A stretch of DNA of 64,000 bases from contig NC_035176.2 of NCBI RefSeq assembly GCF_001659605.2, forward strand, positions 19,361,122-19,425,121. The letters are read 5' to 3'. A program made the translations under genes and the position numbers. The stretch is from Manihot esculenta. Lineage: Eukaryota > Streptophyta > Magnoliopsida > Malpighiales > Euphorbiaceae. Numbering within the stretch: the first letter of the stretch is position 1; the number at the start of each line of letters is the position of its first letter. Under the pieces are notes generated by a model. The model was not told the origin of the DNA, searched no databases, and saw only the letters and a list, made by a program, of their open reading frames with translations. This document shows, piece by piece, positions 10,769 to 22,289 of this stretch.

Positions 10769-11076
10769 TAAACTCCATTCGAAATTGTTGATAATTAATT
10801 TATCTGAGCAAGATTAAATTTATCTATCCTATTTAGGAACGATGTAGGGTGCTACTACCTTTCATATACGTATATGAATCTCGAACTCAAAATCTCTGAA
10901 AAAGGAGTTTTTTTTTTCAATTTTTTAAATTAAATCATTTTCACTAATTTACCTCAAAATTAGGGTGGTAACTTCTTACTTTCCACTTAAGTGAGAATTA
11001 TATTTCGTGATGGTAAAATCCTTGCAATAATGCCTTAAAATATTTTCTTACATCATGATTAGGATGCATTTTATAA

Positions 11077-11228
11077 ATGTCTAATTTTATAATAAAATCT
11101 TTAAAATTGGTTAGCGGGATCTTTTCATATTTATCTTTCAATACAAACCATATGTCTGTAGCTAAGTTTTATTTTCTAAACTCATGCATAATAATAACAT
11201 TTAAACTATTCAATAAAGTGATGCAAGT
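11077..11228 (-). pseudogene. Copia gag remnant, copy 1 (continues at 31177)
   Basis: DNA matches the gag region of the copia element at about 49100-49260 and copy 2 at 40515-40670. No usable open frame. It is cut at 11228 by the solo LTR and resumes at 31177. Confidence 0.55.
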
Positions 11229-11613
11229 TGTAACAACCCAGAAACCGGATCGCTACCGGCGCTAGGATTCAGATCGACTTAAGGTCGCCGGAACCCATAG
11301 CAAGCCTACTATACATCCTGGTTACCTGATAAAAATCCCATAAATGATCATACATCATCACAAAACTTAAACATGAAACAAAGCTCAACCTGTACATGCA
11401 TCATAGTAAAAATATAAAATCCATACTAGAGCCCTCATCAAATGCTCTAGTATGGTTAACATCACATGCCTCAAGCTTGGTTCAACCATAACTCATAATT
11501 AAAACTTTTACATAATGAACATGTTAACAAGGATTACAAGGTAAAGAAAACTAGGGCCAAACACAATTCTAATCCATTAAAATTTACATGTCCACACTAT
11601 TCTGTTGTATAGA

Positions 11614-13353
11614 TGACAGGAGTGGTTGTCGAAGCCGGTCAAAAATAACCTTCTTGGTTACCTACAATTTACAACTGCAGATAGTGGTGAAGGATCGAAT
11701 CCACAGAGAATTGATCACTTATCTATTTATCTTAATCAAGACCAAGGAAACTAATTGAAACACAATAGAAAGCAAGTAATTGCAAATAGAACAAAAGTAA
11801 AGTGCAAGAAAAGTAAAAAGGGGGGGTTTTGAGATTGATTTGTCTAACAACTATTGAAAGCAATAAAAACAGTAAGTAATCAAAATAAAACAAGAAATCA
11901 ATATGAGAAAAGTCTAGTTGAAGATATGGATCCACTTCGGTTGTTTGGGTTGGTCATTGAAACATGGTTATCTTGATTGATTCAATAGGTTGGTTATGGG
12001 GGTGGAAGACGCTTCTCACCACCATGTCTTTCCTTATGAACAAACTGATTAGGGAACGTCCTCTAACCAATTACTAATCAACAAATTGCCAAGGAATGTC
12101 CTTGGGCCAAAGGCATCAAAACAATTGCCAATTGCATGAAGAACAAGAAAGATTCAAACCCTAACTACTCAAACGCATGAGATGTTGCTAGATCATACAA
12201 TTTCTTGGGTTTTTACACCAAGTGTTCTATGGACAGAATATTTCCAGCAATTACGGACTAACAAATATCATAATCCAACAATCAATTAACTTTGCAATCA
12301 AGAATCAAGTGGCCAATTTGATCAAAACAACAAAGGAATCTTAGAATTAAGCATCAATTGCATGAATATTGAATAAAATCAAAGACAAAAGTTTCTATTC
12401 AGATCTCACAACCCATTAAACAACCTTAGTTTCAACCAAACTTCAACTAGAAAGAGGGTTTCAGCCACTCATGGCTGAACCAAAACAGAAAATAGATGAA
12501 AAGAAAGCAAGAAGATGAAGAACTAAGGTGGAGAAGGGGCTGCCCTTGCTTGGCCGAATTTGGAGGATGAAAAGCTGCCTTTCTTGTCTTCTTGAAGCCT
12601 TTAAATAAGTCTTGAGAGGCTGCCTAGGGTTTCATGGAAGTCCAGGAGACTTTTAGAGGCTGTCCAAAGTGTCTTGGTGTTGCATGTGCCTTGTTTGTGC
12701 ATGAGTGAAGGCAAAAACGAGTCACATGTGATAGAAGGCAATTGGGGGCTCTTTGGTCTTTTTAATTGCTGTCCTAGGTCTTCAAGATGTTGCCTTAAGA
12801 GTTAAGAGGCTGCCCATGCACTAATAAGGAAGGTGGAGACTCCTTTTGAATTTTGAATGTGCGTGGCACTAAGTAGGAAACATGTGATCTTTGGATTTTC
12901 TTTCCTTAATAAGGGGGATCTTGAAATTCAATAATTGAATGTGAATCTTGAAGATTTGGATCTCAAGATACTTCCCTTATTTGGCTCCTCAAATATGGAA
13001 ACTTGGGATATGGCTTCTTGAATAAGGAAAGAGTGCAATAGAGCGCATTTTCGGCTGCCTAAGTTGAGTTTTGGAGGCTGGACTTTCGGCTATGTTCTGA
13101 AGGTTCGGCGGCCGAAAGTAGAGATTCGGCGACCGAAAGTAGTGGACTTTCGTCTCTGGACACATGGTTCGGCGGCCGAAAGTGCTGCCGAAGGTCTTCT
13201 TTGCATTTTTGGCACTTTTAAGAGCATTTTCTTCAAATTGTTTCTTCACACCTAATATTTGCAAAACATGATTAAAACCAAAAAATTAGATAGAATAGGT
13301 GCAAATAAACATCAATAAGATCATGAAAATATGGACTAAAATATGCTCTATCA
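11614..13353 (-). repeat. 3' LTR of element 2
   Basis: 1740 bp. On its own strand the LTR begins at 13353. Palindromes TTCGGCGGCCGAA at 13104-13116 and 13168-13180 lie about 175-250 bp from that start, in U3. A TATA-like TTATTTAAAGG lies near 12600-12610. Confidence 0.93.
13045..13205 (+). repeat. Palindrome block shared with Tekay-like LTRs
   Basis: Two exact TTCGGCGGCCGAA copies plus degenerate ones, with TTTCGTCTCTGGA and GCTGCCGAAGG, ending CTTTGCATTTTT. The end and order resemble the Tekay-like LTR block that ends CTTTGCATTTTT at 2870-2881, but relative to the host LTR the block is inverted. The corresponding copies in the 5' LTR (19935-20030) carry point mutations in each palindrome. 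Confidence 0.7.
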
Positions 13354-13375
13354 AATACCCCCACACTTAAGCTTT
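13354..13375 (-). other. Polypurine tract of element 2
   Basis: Plus strand AATACCCCCACACTTAAG, i.e. CTTAAGTGTGGGGGTATT on the element strand, directly abutting the 3' LTR; this is the typical Athila polypurine tract. Confidence 0.8.
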
Positions 13376-14280
13376 TGCTTGTCCTCAAGCAAATAAACAT
13401 AGTCAAATAAGTTTTCTTCCTCTGGATCCTTATTACCACTTAAACTCATACTCTAGACACTTATTTTGAAGCATTGCAGTGAAGGATATATGCATGAAGA
13501 TTACTTACACCCTTTCCTTGTTTCCCTTTGCTTACCATGGCTAGGATTTGTTTTTCTCAAGAGAGACATGCACATTAGTTTGTTAAGACTTTTTCTAGCT
13601 TTTGGATTGACTTGCCCTTACCTTGAAGTACTTTATTCAGGCTTTTGCACTTTAGATCTTGCTTGGAAAGGTCACCAACCTATTTTTGATTTGAAGGTTT
13701 ATATTTTTCAGTTGGTCACCTATCCAAGTGGCTACTAGCCTTGTTCATAGTCTTTTGACCATTGGAACAATTTTTGAATTTGTGCTTTTGAGGTCTTTGC
13801 CTTTGCTGAATTTTCTTTCTCTCAATGATTTGGGCAAATCAACACCAATTGCTAAATCAAGTCATATTAAGTTCATTCACACAATTTCAATTTATTCTCA
13901 ATCAATTGAGGGTCATCAATATATTTTTCACCATTGGCAAACTCAAAGATTCAATTCAAGAGGTAATTCTCAAGCATGAATATAACTCACTGCAATTGAT
14001 TCAACATAAGTTTAAAGAGTTATCACATCAATGGGGTCATGAAAAGAAAAACTCATTCAACATAGTTCATTAGTTTGAGTAGAGCAAAATAAAAAGAAGA
14101 AGAAGGTTGTGGTTGTGTGTGTTTTATTGAAAGCATAAACAAATTAAAATTTAACTGTGGCTAATTAACTTGAAAGAAATTTAAAACTGAAAGGAAAAAG
14201 AAAAAAAATTTATGCAATCTGAAAGCATGAGAAATTGTAGAGGAAGAAAGAAAAGAAAAGGGAAGAAGAAGAGAGAGATA
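13376..14280 (-). other. Element 2 region between two polypurine-like tracts
   Basis: About 0.9 kb with no recognisable protein on the element strand. Athila elements may carry an env-like gene here, but I see no signal peptide or transmembrane frame that supports one. Confidence 0.5.
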
Positions 14281-14325
14281 TGCACCCCCACACTTAAATC
14301 ATGCATTGTCCTCAATGTAAAAGAA
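14281..14325 (-). other. Second, internal polypurine-like tract of element 2
   Basis: Plus strand ACCCCCACACTTAAATC followed by TGTCCTCAA repeats the layout next to the 3' LTR (CCCCCACACTTAAG, then TGTCCTCAAG). Confidence 0.6.
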
Positions 14326-14388
14326 AAAAGAGAACAAAGGAATCTGAATACTCCCCTGAGGTGTGGTGTGCATGGAATGATCCTCTAG

Positions 14389-15010
14389 GCAGAAGGATGT
14401 TGTAGTGGAATTTCTTCCACTACTTGTACTGCGAACCCTTCAAAGTATGGTTTAAGACGATGTCCATTCACCTTGAAGATTTTTCCAGTTTCTATGCTTC
14501 AGATGTCTACAGCTCCATGTCGGTATGCATGTTCTACAATGAATGGTCCAATCCACCTAGACCGCAGCTTTCCTAGGAACAGTTTCAGACGAGAGTCAAA
14601 GAGTAAGACTTTATCACCAACCTCAAATTGTTTTCTTGAAAGATGATTGTCACGGGAGGTTTTGGTCTTTGTTTTGTAGTTCCAAGAGTTCTCATATGCA
14701 TCTCGTCTTATTTCCTCAAGCTCTTGCAGTTGCAGCTTGCGATGGTGTCCGGCTTTTTTGAGGTCCATGTTGCAATTCTTTACAGCCCAATATGCCTTGT
14801 GCTCAAGCTCAACTAGAAGGTGACAAGCTTTCCCATAGACAAGTCTATAAGGAGACATATCTATGGGAGTCTTGTAGGCTGTTCTGTAGGCCCATAAGGC
14901 ATCCTCTAATCTTAAGCTCCAATCCTTTCGGTTGGAAGAAACTGTCTTTTCAAGGATGGCTTTGATTTCTCTGTTGGACACTTCAGCTTGTCCATTCGTC
15001 TGAGGGTGGA
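14389..15010 (-). pseudogene. Integrase C-terminal part of element 2
   Basis: Encodes the end of the integrase core and the C-terminal domain: [12 protein letters not shown] with the catalytic Glu, [32 protein letters not shown] and [21 protein letters not shown]. These are signature segments of Athila integrases. It is joined to the upstream core (15011-15841) by a one-base frameshift near 15010. An in-frame TGA at 14499-14501 cuts the product; the frame then continues with KIFKVNGHRLKPY to a stop near 14389. Confidence 0.85.
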
Positions 15011-15841
15011 GGTTGTGGATGTTCTATGGATCACATTGTGTTTTCTGAGAAGGCTTTCCACTATCCTATTGCAAAAATGGGTCCCTCTATCACTGATGAC
15101 TGCTTTTGGTACCCCATGTCGGGCAAAGATGTTGGTCTTCACAAAGTCTACCACTGCCTTGGCATCATCAGTCTTAGTTGCTCTGGCCTCCACCCACTTG
15201 GATACGTAATCCACTGCAAGGATGATATAAGTGTACCCAAAGGATTGTGGAAATGGTCCCATGAAGTCTATGCCCCAAACATCAAATACCTCATAGACCA
15301 TGATGGGGTTCTGTGGCATTTGATTTCTTCTGCTCAGATTTCCAGTTTGTTGACACCTAGCACATGACCTGCAAAACAAAAAAGCATCTTGAAACATTGT
15401 GGGCCAAAATAGGCCACTTTCAAGTATCTTATGAGCAGTTTTTCTTGGACCAAAGTGTCCTCCACAACTATATGAATGGCAAAAAGTAAGTACAGAGGCT
15501 ATTTCTTGATCAGGAATGCATCTCCTTATCATTTGGTCAGCACAATGTTTCCACAAATAAGGCTCATCCCAAACATAGTATTTGGCATCCTTTTTTATTT
15601 TATCTTTAGTGTGCTTAGGCATGTCAGAAGGTAAGTTACATGTGGCCAAGTAGTTTACCATATCGGCATACCATGGTTCATCAGACTGAGCAAGGAAGAT
15701 TTGTTCAAGGAGGTCTTTCTTGAATTCTTCAGATTCTGGAGGTTCGGAGGAACTTACTCGCGATGGGGACTGCTGGGAGAGGTTCGACGGCCGAAAAGGT
15801 TCTGCATTCGGCGGCCGAATGCCTTCAGTTTGTGGAACGAG
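15011..15841 (-). pseudogene. Integrase zinc domain and catalytic core of element 2
   Basis: In the same frame as gag-protease. From the N-terminus: a short Pro-rich linker with IRPPN-type words, EPWYADMVNYLA, YVWDEPYLWKHCADQMIRRC, the His-His-Cys-Cys zinc motif (CHSYSCGGHFG, CRSCARCQ), then the catalytic core with Asp in VWGIDFMGP and Asp in AVISDRGTHF. The third acidic residue follows after the frameshift at about 15010. Polymerase and RNase H would normally stand between protease and this domain, but none of their motifs are present. Confidence 0.88.
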
Positions 15842-15975
15842 CTATGGTGATGGATTTGGCTTCCGCAAGTCAGTGGGGTTCGGCGGCCGAAGCATATCTT
15901 CTTTCTGCACAATGTTTTCCTGAAGTGGTGAGACAGGATCTGGTTCCTGAGGGGCAGTAGGGTTCGGCGGCCGAA
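15784..15975 (-). repeat. Palindromes inside the element 2 coding region
   Basis: Exact 13-mers at 15807-15819, 15879-15891 and 15963-15975, and a one-mismatch copy at 15784. Read on the coding strand they give the repeated word RPPN (IRPPNP, LRPPNP, IRPPNA) in the linker between protease and integrase. Confidence 0.85.
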
Positions 15976-18400
15976 TGTCTTCTGTCTGTGCGACCTCAAC
16001 TTGCTGAATGCTGCAGATTGTTTCTTTTAGTTTCAGGTTTCCAATCCTGTAAAGATCATCATCTAAAACAGAATCTTGATTTTCATTAAACATATCTTGG
16101 CTTAAAAAATCAATAATATCAAGACCATAAACTGGGGACATATCATGTGGATATTTCATGGCATCATAGACATTGTACTTAATTACTTCCCCTTCAAATT
16201 CCATGGTAAGAGTACCATCATGCACATCGATTTTAGTTCTGACAGTACTTAAGAAAGGTCATTCAAGAAGAATATCAGAACTAGTATTGCAACTATCTTC
16301 CTTAGTATCAATCACATAGAAATCAGCAGGAAAGACAAGTTCATCTACTTGGACTAACACATCTTCTAAAACACCTATGGGATAAACTACAGATCTATCA
16401 GCCAATTGTATCACAACTCTTGTTTCTTTGAGTGCACATGCATTGAGAGATTTATAGATGGAGAGAGGCATGACATTGATAGATGCACCAAGATCACACA
16501 TGGCTTTCTTTATACCAACATTCCCAATTTTACAAGAGATAGCAAACATACCTTTGTCCTTGCATTTGGTAGGGAGTTCTCTTTTAATAACAGCAGTAAC
16601 TACCTCACCTACACTTGCTTTTTCTCTTTTAGCAAGCTTCCTTCTATTGGTACAAAGTTCTTTCAAAAATTTGGCGTACCTAGGGATCTGTTTGACGGCG
16701 TCTAGCAGTGGTATGTTGATTTCCACTTTTCTGAAAGTCTCAAGGATCTCCTTTTCCTCTTTTTCTTTTTGTGTTCTTTCAAATCTTTTTGGAAAAGGAG
16801 GTGGGATGTGAAAACTTACCTTTGGATCAGTCTTGTGTGCAGGAGGTGGTTCAGATTGAGATGGAGAGGCTTCAGGTGGCCTTGGTTCTTGCGCAAGGGG
16901 TGTCCTTGGTTCAACTTCCTTCTCTTGCTCATGATTAGCATCTTGAAGCTCTTTGCCACTTCTCAAAATGCTGGCATTAACATTTTGTCTAGGGTTAGTT
17001 TCAGTTTGAGAAGGGAGCTTACCTTGGGATTCAGATCTACCGATGGATGCAGCCAGTTGGCCTATCTCTTGTCGCATGCCTTGCATGGTGTTGACCATTG
17101 TTTCCATCATTGTTTGCATAATCTTTTCAAGGTTCTGATTTCGATTTGAAGGTGCTGGTTGGGCTTGATTTCTTTGGTAACTTTGGTAATTCTGATCACT
17201 GTTGCTCTTCCCATAGCTAAAATTGGGGTGGTCTCTCCAACCTGGATTGTATGTATTAGAATACGGATCATATCTAGGTTGGTTGTTGTACCTCCCAACT
17301 GCATTGACTTGTTGATTGTCTTCTTGGAGGGTAGGACATTGATCAGTGGGGTGTCCTACATATAAGCAGATCCCACATGGCCTAGGAGGCTGGGGTGTTT
17401 GAATCTGTTGCACAACATCTACCACAATATTTTTCATAACAGATGTTAGTTCAGACATAGTGGGAAAACTTACCTCATTGGCCCTTTGTAGTTGCCTTTC
17501 TTCTCCATACTGCCTAGATGAGGCTGCAAGAGTAGATATTAGTTCTTTCATCTCCCTTGGTGACTTGTCTAGGATAGATCCTCCACAGGCTACATTTATG
17601 AGTTTCCTTTCTGATGGGATCAATCCTCCATAGAAGAACTGAATGAGGGCTTTGTTTGACATATCATGTTGTGGACAACCTGTACATAGTCTTTCAAACC
17701 TTTCCCAATAATCATATAAGTCCTCAGTTAGTTTTTGCCTTATGCTAGTGATTTCTCTTATTATGCTAATTGATTTAGATGATGGGAAGTATTTGTCCAA
17801 AAAGGCTTGGACCATATCATCCCAAGAAGTTATAGATCCAGGTGGCAAATAAAATAACCAATCCTTAGCATGGTCATCTAATGAAAAGGGGAAAGCTCTT
17901 AGTTTAACATGATCTTCAGAGATCCCTTGAGGTCTCATGGATGAGCAAATAATTTTAAATTCTTTTAAGTGCTTATGTGGATTTTCATTCTCTCTACCTC
18001 TAAATTTAGGAAGAATATGAATCAAACCTGTCTTGAGTTCAAAGGGAACTGTAAGAGGTGGATAGGTGATGCAAAGTGGAGCATAATCACCTATAGGAGT
18101 TGCTAACTCCCTCATGGTTCTTTCTCTTTGTGCTTGTGGCCTATTTGTTGGGTTTTCTTGAACCATTTGGTTCTGGACAGCATGTCCATCATGGGCAGCA
18201 GCTGGTGCTTGAGGTTCTGCCATTGGTGCAAGATTCGGTTGCTGGAGTTCAGGACTTTCGGCGGCCAAATGTTGATGAGTTTTGGCGGCCGAAGGTTGGG
18301 CAGAAGGTTCTGCGTTTGAGGCTTGCTTTCCTAGCCTTCTGATGGTGTGTTCAATTTCTGGATCAAAGGGCAGAGTGTCCCTACTTTCAGATCTGGTCAT
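15842..18400 (-). pseudogene. Gag-protease of element 2, two in-frame stops
   Basis: Starts at ATG 18398-18400, just inside the primer-binding site. The first 713 codons include PFDPEIEHTIRRL near the N-terminus, a Retrotrans_gag capsid domain (about residues 140-300; AKDWLFYLPPGSITSWDDM), a zinc knuckle CGICLYVGHPTDQC (about residue 345) and a retropepsin active site CDLGASINVMP (about residue 645). TGA at 16259-16261 interrupts the protease, after which PFLSTVRTKIDVHDGTL continues in frame to TAG at 15842-15844. Both stops look like C-to-T changes. Degenerate palindromes near 18255 and 18283 fall in the gag N-terminus. Athila lineage by PBS, gag start and integrase. Confidence 0.9.
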
Positions 18401-18432
18401 GAAAGAAAAATAAACAAATAAGTAAAATCAAT

Positions 18433-18450
18433 TCCCCGGCAACGGCGCCA
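18433..18450 (-). other. Primer-binding site of element 2
   Basis: TGGCGCCGTTGCCGGGGA on the element strand, 5 bases from the 5' LTR; the typical Athila site (Asp tRNA type). Confidence 0.85.
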
Positions 18451-18455
18451 ATTTT

Positions 18456-20195
18456 TGACAGGAGCGGTTGTCGAAGCCGGTCAAAAATAACCTTCTTGGT
18501 TACCTACAATTTACAACTGCAGATAGTGGTGAAGGATCGAATCCACAGAGAATTGATCACTTATCTATTTATCTTAATCAAGACCAAGGAAACTAATTGA
18601 AACACAATAGAAAGCAAGTAATTGCAAATAGAACAAAAGTAAAGTGCAAGAAAAGTAAAAAGGGGGGTTTTGAGATTGATTTGTCTAACAACTATTGAAA
18701 GCAATAAAAACAGTAAGTAATCAAAATAAAACAAGAAATCAATATGAGAAAAGTCTAGTTGAAGATATGGATCCACTTCGGTTGTTTGGGTTGGTCATTG
18801 AAACATGGTTATCTTGATTGATTCAATAGGTTGGTTATGGGGGTGGAAGATGCTTCTCACCACCATGTCTTTCCTTATGAACAAACTGATTAGGGAACGT
18901 CCTCTAACCAATTACTAATCAACAAATTGCCAAGGAACGTCCTTGGGCCAAAGGCATCAAAACAATTGCCAATTGCATGAAGAACAAGAAAGATCCAAAC
19001 CCTAGCTACTCAAACGCATGAGATGTTGCTAGATCATACAATTTCTTGGGTTTTTACACCAAGTGTTCTATGGACAGAATATTTCCAGCAATTACGGACT
19101 AACAAATATCCTAATCCAACAATCAATTAACTTTGCAATCAAGAATCAAGTGGCCAATTTGATCAAAACAACAAAGCAATCTTAGAATTAAGCATCAATT
19201 GCATGAATATTGAATAAAATCAAAGACAAAAGTTTCTGTTCAGATCTCACAACCCATTAAACAACCTTAGTTTCAACCAAACTTCAACTAGAAAGAGGGT
19301 TTCAGCCACTCATGGCTGAACCAAAACAGAAAATAGATGAAAAGAAAGCAAGAAGATGAAGAACTAAGGTGGAGAAGGGGCTGCCCTTGCTTGGCCGAAT
19401 TTGGAGGATGAAAAGCTGCCTTTCTTGTCTTCTTGAAGCCTTTAAATAAGTCTTGAGAGGCTGCCTAGGGTTTCATGGAAGTCCAGGAGACTTTTAGAGG
19501 CTGTCCAAAGTGTCCTTGGTGTTGCATGTGCCTTGTTTGTGCATGAGTGAAGGCAAAAACGAGTCACATGTGATAGAAGGCAATTGGGGGCTCTTTGGTC
19601 TTTTTAATTGCTGTCCTAGGTCTTCAAGATGTTGCCTTAAGAGTTAAGAGGCTGCCCATGCACTAATAAGGAAGGTGGAGACTCCTTTTGAATTTTGAAT
19701 GTGTGTGGCACTAAGTAGGAAACATGTGATCTTTGGATTTTCTTTCCTTAATAAGGGAGATCTTGAAATCCAATAATTGAATGTGAATCTTGAAGATTTG
19801 GATCTCAAGATACTTCCCTTATTTGGCTCCTCAAATATGGAAACTTGGGATATGGCTTCTTGAATAAGGAAAGAGTGCAATAGAGCGCATTTTCGGCTGC
19901 CTAAGTTGAGTTTCGGAGGCTGGACTTTCGGCTATGTTCTGAAGGTTCAGCGGCCGAAAGTAGAGATTCGGCGGCCAAAAGTAGTGGACTTTCGTCTCTG
20001 GACGCATGGTTCGGCGGTCGAAAGTGCTGCCGAAGGTCTTCTTTGCATTTTTGGCACTTTTAAGAGCATTTTCTTCAAATTATTTCTTCACACCTAATAT
20101 TTGCAAAACATGATTAAAACCACAAAATTAGATAGAATAGGTGCAAATAAACATCAATAAGATCATGAAAATATGGACTAAAATATGCTCTATCA
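18456..20195 (-). repeat. 5' LTR of element 2
   Basis: 1740 bp, same length as the 3' LTR, with scattered transitions only. In the palindrome block (19905-20040) all copies are changed by one base (TTCAGC, GGCCAAA, GGTCGAA), mostly at CpG sites. Confidence 0.93.
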
Positions 20196-21411
20196 ATAGA
20201 CTATACCAGCCACTGAGCTGACTTTCCGATGCTATCTTTGATCCTGCAAACCTGGGGTTAGGGGAAAGGGATAAGCTACAAGAGCCTAGTGAGCAAAACA
20301 TAAAAATAATTTAATAAACATATGCTCGTATGAAATGCGTCACAACACAAACAATTCACATCAAGATGGACTCATCACCAGTAATCCTTTACATATTCCA
20401 ATGTGCCCGGCCCTCGACAGAGCTCCTCAGGACTTTTGCTTAAATATAACATAACATATCCATAATGCCAGGGACGTAGAATGGGCAAGCCCTGGTCTTT
20501 CTCTTACATCGTGCCAGAGGCATAGAATGGGCAAGCCCTGGTCTTTCTGTAATACCCGGCTACGTCAGACATTGGAAATTCTACCGTCCGGTGGAATTCG
20601 GGGATGTCAAAGATTTCTCGAAGGGTATTAGACAGATGTTCTAACGTATTTGTACTGTTTTAAAGTGTTTTAACGGTTTGATTAAGAAAATAGTTGAATT
20701 TGAAGAGGAAAGGCTTTGGGGACAAAGGCCAGGTTCGGCCGCCGAAGGTTAAGTTCGGCCGCCGAAAGTGCCCACTGTTCGGCACCCGAAACTCAAGTTC
20801 GGCCCCCGAATGTTGCATGGTTTTGCATGCGTTTCGGCAGCCGAAGCTGAGCTGGTCAGCCAGCCCTTGTGCACTCCTCAGTCGGTGAAATGGCCAGGTG
20901 TTGCTTCCAAATCACAGACAGAGGATTAGGCCACGTCTCCCATGACTCATCTGCAAGCTTTTATCAACTTATGCAGAGGGTTGGTTGTGTCTAAGTGGTT
21001 TGCAAGGTTTTGAGAAAAAAGAAGAGTTTTAGAGGTTTGGTGAAGGTGAAGTCGTGGTGGCCATTGTTCAGTGTTTCGGTTGTCCCAGCTTTTGGTTTCA
21101 AGAGGTAAGGAAAGCTTTGAACTTGTTTTCATAGTTTATGAGCAGTGTTTAAGAAGGTTAAAGGTAGAGTTGTGCTATAGGTTTTCAAGGTTAGTTTTTG
21201 ATGTTTTTAATGGTGTAAGCATGTTTATATGTATGTTTGTTGTTTGTGTTGGGGTTGTTAGGTAGTTTTAGACCCCTTTGAACATATACTTAAGTATATG
21301 TGAGTTGAGGGAGGAGGTATGCATGTTTTGCGAGTAAGAAGTGGATGAAGGAGGGAGGTTGCCGTCGGGGCTGAGTTCTGGATGAACTCAGGTTCGGCAG
21401 CCGAAGGAGCA

Positions 21412-21657
21412 TTCGGCCGCCGAACCCCTTGCATGGTGGCTTAGGCTGCCACAGCTTGCCCCCGAGTGTTTTTGAGGTTCGGCTCTGTTTAGGGGATTCG
21501 GCCGCCGAAGGTGCCGCCGAAGGTTAGAGACTTTCGTCTCTGGAGTGAGTTTTAGCCCCCGAACCTTGCCCCCGAAAGGGTTCGGCAGCCGAAAGTGGAG
21601 ATTCGGCCGCCGAAGGTACTTGAGTTTCGGCTCTGGAGAGGACATTCGGCCGCCGAA
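21412..21657 (+). repeat. Palindrome array in element 3 5' LTR, inside putative intron 1
   Basis: Four exact TTCGGCCGCCGAA copies plus degenerate ones, with TTTCGGCTCTGG and TTTCGTCTCTGG words between. The array lies between the donor at 21105 and the acceptor at 21798. Confidence 0.85.
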
Positions 21658-21798
21658 CCTGTCGCCGAAAGTGTTCTGTCCAGCCTTCCTTTGCTTGTTT
21701 TGCCTACATGTGTTGAGGTGTTCTAGAGGGGTTTTGGGGAACTGTTTTATCAGTGGCATAAAGTATGTGTGGTGCCTCATTTACATCCTCCATTGTAG

Positions 21799-21884
21799 GA
21801 TTGGACCCGAGGAACCGCAGAGTTTAGCAGTCGTAGCGGTCTCAGAGTAGAGGTAGCCCAGAGTTAGCCAAGCAGTGGCTACAG
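21799..21884 (+). other. Putative 86-bp leader exon in LTR
   Basis: Bounded by acceptor TTGTAG|G and donor ACAG|GTGAGT. It is homologous to 2978-3038 and, on the minus strand, to 29911-29982, 32731-32791 and 55831-55900. Confidence 0.5.
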
Positions 21885-22151
21885 GTGAGTGGAACTAACT
21901 GTACTATTTTACATTCAGAAATGACACGCCTCGAGCATGATCCATGCATCATAAAATGCCATGTTATGTATTAGGTTGTATTCCATTAGATTCCACGAAT
22001 ATGCTGCATTGCATAAGTTGATATTTGTGTGGATGAATGTTGGATGATCCTTAGCCCTTGATAGAGCACAGATACAGAGTTATGGCATGAGATAGCCATA
22101 CCAGGTCGCCCCTGGATAGGCCAGGTCGCTCCTGGTACTACAGTCAGAGCA

Positions 22152-22289
22152 CAGAGCAGAGATAAGAGAAGACCAGGTGATGACATCGTCTCCCTGGCAC
22201 AATTGGTCATGTTATGATATCAGAGCAGAGATAAGAGAAGACCAGGTGATGACATCGTCTCCCTGGCACAATTGGTCAGATTATCACAT
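22152..22289 (+). repeat. 69-bp tandem duplication unique to the 5' LTR
   Basis: Units 22152-22220 and 22221-22289 begin CAGAGCAGAGATAAGAGAAG. The 3' LTR has one copy, which accounts exactly for the 69-bp length difference. Confidence 0.9.

Larger units (their letters stand above)
11614..20195 (-). mobile_element. Athila-type Ty3/gypsy retrotransposon lacking RT/RNase H (element 2)
   Basis: Minus-strand element with two 1740-bp LTRs (11614-13353 and 18456-20195), each TGACAG...CTATCA, and target duplication ATAGA at 11609-11613 and 20196-20200. The primer-binding site matches the Asp-tRNA type used by Athila. It encodes gag, protease and integrase in one long interrupted frame with no reverse transcriptase or RNase H. 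The LTRs are near-identical by eye, so it is fairly young, yet the RT gap is probably older than the insertion. It must have moved with help from another element. It sits inside solo LTR 1. Confidence 0.93.

Noticed and set aside
13466..14073. Env-like gene in element 2
   Set aside because: The frames are on the strand opposite to the element, and no signal peptide, membrane segment or env motif is convincing.
16406..18342. Plus-strand frames of 65-126 codons
   Set aside because: They are antisense shadows of the element 2 gag-protease frame, which has clear capsid, zinc-knuckle and protease motifs.
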